From a virus: 35,874 nt of DNA. Below, piece after piece: positions 31,613 to 35,874 of the stretch. The DNA is taken from IMG/VR virus record IMGVR_UViG_3300030060_002096, positions 1-35,874 of that record, one strand, 5' to 3'. The notes below the pieces were generated by a model. It searched no databases. It was not told where the DNA came from and saw nothing but the letters and a program-made list of their open reading frames with translations. Made by a program: the position numbers and the translations under genes. The first letter of the stretch is position 1. Each line of letters starts with the position of its first letter.

Positions 31613-31948
31613 TTACTCCGATTCTTCTCTTTCGATCATCCCTATGGCTATCAACGAGTAGCCAATCAGGTCACGGAATATATCCTTGGATTGATCGCCA
31701 TTAGTACTTACTTTTAGCTGACCATCTTTACAAAGAGCCTTAGCTCTTTGGAACTTGTCTTGCATTCGAATACATATTCCAGTCAATGGATGAACGCCGA
31801 AGTCAGTTGAACCATCGAAGTTAGCGAAAGGATTATCGCAAGTTTTACCTCCAGTGTAGTCCGTGTTTTTATCAGCAGTCATCCCGAGAATGAAATCGAC
31901 TTCATTTAATCGGAATTTATTCCACCAGTCCTTATCGAATGATGACAT
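31613..31948 (-). CDS. DUF1599 / Nmad1 family protein, 111 aa
   Basis: Matches the DUF1599 family (nucleotide modification associated domain 1) in its core: DYTGGKTCDNPFANFDGST, DFGVHPLTGICIRMQDKFQR, then a C-terminal SKDIFRDLIGYSLIAIGM. Members are found in phages near DNA-metabolism genes and are thought to be involved with altered nucleotides, but the reaction is not established. It is placed between the SSB-tailed protein and the helicase. No partner enzymes for base modification were recognised in the window. The ATG at 31948 lies three bases after the previous stop. Confidence 0.78.
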   Translation of the reverse strand: MSSFDKDWWNKFRLNEVDFILGMTADKNTDYTGGKTCDNPFANFDGSTDFGVHPLTGICIRMQDKFQRAKALCKDGQLKVSTNGDQSKDIFRDLIGYSLIAIGMIEREESE

Positions 31949-31951
31949 AGC

Positions 31952-32221
31952 TTAGAACGGATTGTCGTCCACTGCTGGTGCGGGTACATACTCAGGCTTT
32001 GGCTCTGAGTTCTGCTTTGCTTCCGCCTGCTTATCTTCAGGAGCATAGTCAGCGGCTAACGATAGTAGCGGTTGACCATTGCGGCCTGTCTTTTTCCACC
32101 CCTTGAGGTAGTACAACCCTGGCTCGCTGACGAAAATTCGTCCATTGTAGTCAGGGTGATTGTCTTTCTGCTTGCGGTCATTGATGCCGAGCAGTCCTGT
32201 ATTTTCTCTGTATGTTGCCAT
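31952..32221 (-). CDS. possible ssDNA-binding-type protein with SSB-like tip, 89 aa
   Basis: A short strand-rich part (NHPDYNGRIFVSEPGLYYLK, then KTGRNGQPLLSLAADY) is followed by a disordered Pro/Glu/Lys linker. The last residues are DDNPF, closely like the DDDIPF tip by which bacterial SSB calls partner proteins. The first part is too short for a full OB-fold SSB and resembles DUF736-like small proteins. It lies beside the ERF annealing protein gene, so a role on single-stranded DNA is likely. Start ATG 32221, AT-rich leader. Confidence 0.6.
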   Translation of the reverse strand: MATYRENTGLLGINDRKQKDNHPDYNGRIFVSEPGLYYLKGWKKTGRNGQPLLSLAADYAPEDKQAEAKQNSEPKPEYVPAPAVDDNPF

Positions 32222-32242
32222 ATGTATTATTATTATTGCGGG

Positions 32243-32698
32243 TTAAAATTCAGTAGGTGTAAGTACGGCCCTAGATTTTTCCTTACCGTGAGTGTTGGTA
32301 GCATCAGCATCCTTCGTATCATCAATAGCAAAGAGTCCATTGAGTGCGTACTTGCGGGCGTAAGAACTAGCTGACCCAGTAATCTGAGCTTCGTCCATAC
32401 CCTTCTTTACTTCGGACTCCCTTGCGTAAGCTGTTGTTTCAGCAATAGGGTGCTTGTGTGATTCGTGGACCGTGGCTGTAGTCTTGACATACACTCGGCC
32501 GCCCACCTCTACCACTTCATCACTAATAGTAAGAAAGCAGTTGTACTTATTTAACAGGGGCTTTACAGCCTCTAGTATATCTTCACAGGAGCGGTACTTA
32601 TACCCTCCGAATTTATTTGTCTGTCCTTTCGGAGCTTTTAGCTCTGATTGGATGGACTGCATTATTTTTGCGACACCGTCGCTTGTTTTATTTGTCAT
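32243..32698 (-). CDS. ERF-family single-strand annealing protein, 151 aa
   Basis: Recombination protein that anneals complementary single strands, as Erf of phage P22. The family pattern is clear: GGYKYRSCEDILEAVKPLL, the strands VYVKTTATVHES, and the signature DEAQITGSASSYARKYALNG followed by LFAIDDTKDAD. At 151 residues it is close to the core domain without the extra C-terminal part of P22 Erf. It would act with the Cas4/RecB-like exonuclease encoded upstream. The ATG overlaps the end of the endonuclease VII-like gene by 11 bases. Confidence 0.9.
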   Translation of the reverse strand: MTNKTSDGVAKIMQSIQSELKAPKGQTNKFGGYKYRSCEDILEAVKPLLNKYNCFLTISDEVVEVGGRVYVKTTATVHESHKHPIAETTAYARESEVKKGMDEAQITGSASSYARKYALNGLFAIDDTKDADATNTHGKEKSRAVLTPTEF

Positions 32699-33137
32699 AG
32701 TTTTGTTTTATTATCTTACGAAAAAGTTCTGATCGGTGCTTTTGATTTTTGCATTGATTGATTTCATCTTCACTTGCACCTATGGACCTAAGTTCTAGTG
32801 CCTGTTCACTAGCAGTCAAACTATTTTTAAATTTTTTTGTAAGTTGTATAAGTCCTACAGGGTGAAGCACATCCGTGGTTTCTTTTTCTAAATACCTAGC
32901 TATTGCTCGCAAAGTTTTGGGCAAATCTTTTTTGTCCCCTTTGCACATACCTAAATAAAAGTTTTCTATTTTACCTATGAGACTGTTGGCTTGTCTTGAT
33001 ATTACGCCTCGGACCATACCAGTCTGATGGTCGTGGTCCAGTACCCAGTCATTTATTTTTGTTCTCAGTACAGGGCAGGAGCTTGGCGTATGGTTGCGCC
33101 TGTATTCCTTTACCTTGTTTTGAGAAAGGTAAGCCAT
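32688..33137 (-). CDS. recombination endonuclease VII-like HNH protein, 149 aa
   Basis: Junction-resolving or debranching nuclease of the T4 gp49 type. The core VLDHDHQTGMVRGVISRQAN holds the catalytic D34-H35-D36-H37 and N51. The usual zinc-binding Cys pairs are missing: there is one Cys at 21 and none at the SRQAN site, so this is a zinc-free form, as in some marine phages. The C-terminal half is helical and basic. It would clear branched DNA before packaging. ATG 33137 lies two bases after the previous stop. Confidence 0.85.
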   Translation of the reverse strand: MAYLSQNKVKEYRRNHTPSSCPVLRTKINDWVLDHDHQTGMVRGVISRQANSLIGKIENFYLGMCKGDKKDLPKTLRAIARYLEKETTDVLHPVGLIQLTKKFKNSLTASEQALELRSIGASEDEINQCKNQKHRSELFRKIIKQNYDK

Positions 33138-33139
33138 AA

Positions 33140-33634
33140 TTATTTATCAATAATCTGCACTGGTAAATTCAATACATCCTGCATCTTTATCATTGATATC
33201 AAATCCTGTGCGCCCTTGCGCTGATAACCCTTGTACAGTGCTTCGGAACTTCGGGTAACCTTGTCATCCAGTTTGCATTTCTTTAGGGCCATCTCGTACA
33301 AATAAATCCTGCGTACAATTACGAAGTCATTCTCTCTTTCAAACGCGATGAAGTCCACATCGGATGCCAACCATCCTGCGTTGCCGTGAATGTTTTTAAA
33401 CTCAAGCCATACTAATTCGTCCTGTTCGGAACTGTCATTCCTGCGTATTCTTTTGCGGGCCTTTACATCAATCGTACCTCGGTCCGTGATGTAGTCATAG
33501 TGCTTGTACTGCTCCTCAAGAGTTGCGGGCCTGCACTTTACTCCCCTACCCTCCAACAATTTTTGAAAGGAATCCTCGACATCCTGACCCCGCTTCCAAC
33601 AGGGTGCGTTTATAAAGTCAGTCGTTTGTATCAT
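33140..33634 (-). CDS. PD-(D/E)XK-like nuclease, 164 aa
   Basis: Features of a restriction-endonuclease fold: GQDVEDSFQKLLEGRG (helix with Glu/Asp), then HYDYITDRGTIDVKARK, giving a D...D-x-K core, followed by ELVWLEFKNIHGNAGWLAS. It is similar to small phage nucleases of the resolvase-like group, whose substrate is not known. It lies directly before the endonuclease VII-like gene, which suggests DNA processing. The start overlaps the preceding gene by 17 bases. The catalytic residue assignment is by eye. Confidence 0.65.
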   Translation of the reverse strand: MIQTTDFINAPCWKRGQDVEDSFQKLLEGRGVKCRPATLEEQYKHYDYITDRGTIDVKARKRIRRNDSSEQDELVWLEFKNIHGNAGWLASDVDFIAFERENDFVIVRRIYLYEMALKKCKLDDKVTRSSEALYKGYQRKGAQDLISMIKMQDVLNLPVQIIDK

Positions 33635-33848
33635 TGGACTTTTCTATAGAAACAATTTTACCAGTCCCTCCTCTTTTGAATACACATATACCACTTTTTT
33701 CGGGCTTCTTTTTAAGCAAGTATTTAAGTGCTGTGCTTGAATCCTTGGCCCATTTGTTTGTCTTGCCTATGTAACCCTTGGGCATATCATCGCGTATGTA
33801 TTTAATACAATACCTATCCACATCAAAAGTTATTTTATAGGCGTTCAA
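33618..33848 (-). CDS. unknown small basic protein, 76 aa
   Basis: No ATG is available. I use the TTG at 33848, which overlaps the stop of the upstream gene (TTGA) and has GGAAGAG six bases before it. A TTG at 33863 would add five residues (MEERK) and extend the overlap. The protein is Lys-rich and alpha/beta: AYKITFDVDRYCIKYIRDD, then STALKYLLKKKPEKSGI. No known domain. Probably a phage-specific accessory factor. Confidence 0.62.
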   Translation of the reverse strand: MNAYKITFDVDRYCIKYIRDDMPKGYIGKTNKWAKDSSTALKYLLKKKPEKSGICVFKRGGTGKIVSIEKSNDTND

Positions 33849-34483
33849 CTTTCGCTCTTCCAATAGTATTCATCAGTATCACCTAGCCTGTATTTATAAC
33901 CGTTTTCCACCTGATAAAATTCAGTTGATACATTAAAGTCAGGTTGCAATGGTTCGTTTGGAGTAAGCGAGTTATCGTAAACCCTCATACGATTGTTGGG
34001 GTACAGGCAATATTGACCGTTCTCTAGCTCCAAGCAGTTAAATGATTTATGTTCAGCGGGTATCTCAGATGTGCTATAATCAATCTCGTCATTGTGCGTG
34101 TGGTAATTATCCAAGGTGAAAAGGTAGGTGCCTTTTACAGTCTTGTGCGAGCGTGTAAATATCTCGTAGTCCATTGATCCTATGAACTGTTTCGATATAC
34201 AGGTTACCCCGTAGTCCATACAGTTCCAAAACTGCAGGTCGTGCAGGGGCAAGTCCTCATCGGGTTCTTCGGGGCTTGATACAAAGGCTGAGATAGGCAG
34301 CTTGTCAAACAAAGCACCGTATTTAGGCAGGTATGTCTCGAAGTAAAAAGCCCTGCCTGGAATGCTTTTGGCCGTTACCCACACGCCCTCGACATATTCT
34401 CCGTGTCCCTTCTCTTCGTCGTGCAGGTACTCCTTGCGTACCCATACTTTATTGGATGGTATATTACATATTAAGTCACTCAT
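33845..34483 (-). CDS. unknown phage protein, 212 aa
   Basis: Distinctive aromatic and acidic sequence: KVWVRKEYLHDEEKGHGEYV, SIPGRAFYFETYLPKYGALF, DKLPISAFVSS and LHDLQFWNCMDYGVTC. I recall similar proteins in several marine phage genomes, always without function. No membrane segment or nuclease motif. The conserved-looking aromatic core suggests a folded beta-rich domain that could bind a ligand or host protein. Located between recombination genes. Start ATG 34483, leader AATAATT, no Shine-Dalgarno sequence. Confidence 0.75.
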   Translation of the reverse strand: MSDLICNIPSNKVWVRKEYLHDEEKGHGEYVEGVWVTAKSIPGRAFYFETYLPKYGALFDKLPISAFVSSPEEPDEDLPLHDLQFWNCMDYGVTCISKQFIGSMDYEIFTRSHKTVKGTYLFTLDNYHTHNDEIDYSTSEIPAEHKSFNCLELENGQYCLYPNNRMRVYDNSLTPNEPLQPDFNVSTEFYQVENGYKYRLGDTDEYYWKSES

Positions 34484-34488
34484 AATTA

Positions 34489-34740
34489 TTAGTCATCAAA
34501 GATTACTGTAAATCCTACTCCTGCATTAGTCCCTATGACATTGAAGTCAATCCATTCCATAGCTTCTATCTCAGTCATATTATCTTTACTCATAAATATC
34601 TCTATCATTTTACTATGAAGGTAACATAGCTGACCTCTGTGGTCCACGCCTATTACCGCATCGTCAAGATCGTGGAACCTGACCGCCTTCGGGTCACAGC
34701 AATCCAAGTAATATTCAATCTGTGAAAACTTCTTAATCAT
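34489..34740 (-). CDS. unknown small protein, 83 aa
   Basis: Acidic alpha/beta protein: FSQIEYYLDCCDPKAVRFHD, then DAVIGVDHRGQLCYLHSKMI, then EIEAMEWIDFNVIGTNAG. No catalytic motif I know. The ATG at 34740 has GAGG nine bases upstream, one of the few ribosome sites in this arm, and lies two bases after the preceding stop. It is a short phage protein type without known function. Confidence 0.7.
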   Translation of the reverse strand: MIKKFSQIEYYLDCCDPKAVRFHDLDDAVIGVDHRGQLCYLHSKMIEIFMSKDNMTEIEAMEWIDFNVIGTNAGVGFTVIFDD

Positions 34741-34742
34741 AC

Positions 34743-35504
34743 TTACATCCTCATTAACCAGTAAAGTTCAGCGCATTTCTTAGCTATCTTTATCCCCTTC
34801 TGCATCTCGGCTTCGGTCCACTCCCTGTGGTAATGCTTCTTTGTATCGCAGTCAATTATGACTGACCTGCATTCGGGTAAGTAATCCAAGTTGTGTTCCT
34901 TCATTAGCATAAAGGATTCAATGGCAAGTTGTTGGCAGTCCTTGTCGTATGTCTTAGCCTTTCCGCCTGTATTGGTACGGCACTTATAATCCGCTAGAAA
35001 GACTTTGCCATTTGAATTATGTCCAATGAAGTCCACGCTACCCGCAATCTTAATTCGGTTACTTGCTATAATTTTCTCACAGGCTATGGGCCGTACTCCG
35101 TTCGCCTGTATCCATTCAATGAATGGCATTGACCACTCGTCCCATACCGATGGTGCTGGTCTAAACTCCGAGCCTAAAAATCCGTACTCAACCTCCTCTT
35201 CAATAGCTTTGTGTACTGTTGTACCGAACTCCGAGGATTCAATTATCTCGCCACTTACTGGGTGCTTCCGTGTCCCGTAGGTCAGCCTCTCAATATCTTG
35301 CCACACCAGTTCGGGGTTCTCCCTTGCTAGTTGGGTTATCATTCGGGGCTTATATATGCTATCTAAAAATGCGTCCTTTACTATCCCTAATACAGTTGTT
35401 ACTGATGGATAAACCTTGCGTTCCTTTCGGGCCTTCGCAGGGGTGCCAATACTTGGCTCAAATTGTGGGTTACTGATGTCCGTGCATTTATAGAAGTGAG
35501 CCAT
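34743..35504 (-). CDS. Cas4/RecB-like PD-(D/E)XK exonuclease, 253 aa
   Basis: DNA exonuclease of the RecB/Cas4 superfamily, with motifs in order: SEFGTTVHKAIEEEV (H98), KIAGSVDFIG (D158), VFLADYKCRT (D172, K174) and CQQLAIESFML (the QxxxY-like site). Such enzymes chew DNA ends so that an annealing protein (here ERF) can act. The start is ATG 35504. The open frame continues upstream to 35564, but that part runs through a terminator and is not coding. No Fe-S cysteine cluster is evident. Confidence 0.86.
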   Translation of the reverse strand: MAHFYKCTDISNPQFEPSIGTPAKARKERKVYPSVTTVLGIVKDAFLDSIYKPRMITQLARENPELVWQDIERLTYGTRKHPVSGEIIESSEFGTTVHKAIEEEVEYGFLGSEFRPAPSVWDEWSMPFIEWIQANGVRPIACEKIIASNRIKIAGSVDFIGHNSNGKVFLADYKCRTNTGGKAKTYDKDCQQLAIESFMLMKEHNLDYLPECRSVIIDCDTKKHYHREWTEAEMQKGIKIAKKCAELYWLMRM

Positions 35505-35513
35505 AATTAATAT

Positions 35514-35553
35514 AGAAAAAAAAGGGTGAAGGACCAGTACAGTCCCCCACCCT
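35514..35553 (-). terminator. rho-independent terminator before exonuclease gene
   Basis: On the minus strand, AGGGTG pairs with CACCCT and GGGAC with GGTCC around a loop, followed by a run of T. It lies 20 bases after the stop of the gene crossing the window edge and 10 bases before the exonuclease start, so it splits the early arm into two levels of expression. Confidence 0.85.
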
Positions 35554-35573
35554 CTCGTTGTCAACCACCAATA

Positions 35574-35874
35574 CTAAAGTTCTTCTTGGTCCAATATGAA
35601 GTTAACTCCATCTCTGAGTGCGTCAAGTTTAGAATACTCAGATTTTTTATAATCATAATCCCATAGCTTTAAGCCTTCGTTGTCTAGGAGTATAAGTGTA
35701 GTCTCGGAGTTATCCATTATGTTATCAACATAGACTGGCCTCAGTTCCCTCTCTGCTATAGTTCTTAACAACTCAGTATCTGTGCGAGGCGTTACCTCGG
35801 ATCGGACTGGCATTATGTACCTGTCCCCATCAGTAAGGAAGCCTACATAGGCATCAGAGAATCTACCCCCGAGT
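35574..35874 (-). CDS. unknown early protein, C-terminal part (cut at window edge)
   Basis: Frame open to the right edge (codons for LGGRFSDAYVGFLTDGDRY, then MPVRSEV). An ATG at 35813 exists, but the sequence before it reads as protein, and joined to 1-71 of this window it gives one uninterrupted 123-residue protein. It is acidic and alpha/beta (LRTIAERELRPVYVDNI; TLILLDNEGLKLWDYDY) with no recognised domain. A terminator follows 20 bases after its stop. Confidence 0.75.
   Translation of the reverse strand, partial: LGGRFSDAYVGFLTDGDRYIMPVRSEVTPRTDTELLRTIAERELRPVYVDNIMDNSETTLILLDNEGLKLWDYDYKKSEYSKLDALRDGVNFILDQEEL

Noticed and set aside
35505-35564. N-terminal extension of the Cas4/RecB-like gene
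   Set aside because: It would translate a rho-independent terminator (35514-35553); the ATG at 35504 has the usual leader of this arm.
1-35874. CRISPR array, integrase, insertion sequence, exosortase, DNA or RNA polymerase
   Set aside because: Looked for across both strands; no evenly spaced repeat array, no tyrosine or serine recombinase motifs, no transposase, no exosortase-like multi-span protein and no polymerase motifs were seen.

Overview
This window looks like one complete genome of a tailed phage (Caudoviricetes, short-tailed or podovirus-like) with a bacterial host. It has the terminase, portal, scaffold, SU10-like major capsid protein and adaptor order of such phages, and I see no tail sheath, tape-measure protein or baseplate genes. 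The reading frame cut at the left edge (minus strand, 71 to 1) continues without a stop and in the correct frame into the one cut at the right edge (35874 to 35574). The 35,874 bases therefore probably form a closed circle, or a circularly permuted molecule.

Layout on the circle. A regulatory gap at about 1.89-2.81 kb separates two divergent transcription units. Leftward (minus strand) from a good sigma70-type promoter at 2083-2111 runs the early/replication arm. It holds small unknown genes to the left edge, then, entering at the right edge, a Cas4/RecB-like nuclease, several unknown genes, a second PD-(D/E)XK-like nuclease, an endonuclease VII-like HNH protein, an ERF-family annealing protein, a small protein with an SSB-like tail, a DUF1599 (Nmad1) protein and a DnaB-type helicase. 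It ends at two terminators near 29.44-29.53 kb. Rightward (plus strand), from 2.81 to 29.44 kb, runs the late arm: small and large terminase, portal, a tail-type lysozyme, scaffold, major capsid, a decoration-like protein, head-tail adaptor, a lectin-like appendage, a lysis or membrane-protein cassette, a PEP-CTERM protein, a cluster of small lysine-rich proteins, tail proteins, an internal-virion-like protein and a 2056-residue polyvalent-type protein. The two arms converge at about 29.5 kb. No DNA polymerase, RNA polymerase, integrase or tRNA gene was found, so replication probably uses host polymerases with a phage helicase and phage recombination proteins.

Host. The gene at 16025-16642 codes for a secreted protein ending in a PEP motif, a membrane helix and a short basic tail. 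This is the sorting signal read by bacterial exosortases and points to an exosortase-bearing Gram-negative host. Verrucomicrobiota fit the style of the ectodomain, but this is inference. The protein is the most unusual item in the window: a phage apparently sending a protein through the host exosortase pathway. Other notable points are a repeated extended -10 promoter motif that would give leaderless mRNAs at two late genes, an array of palindromes just before the terminase, repeated leader/terminator cassettes in the early arm, and inserted domains in several virion proteins.
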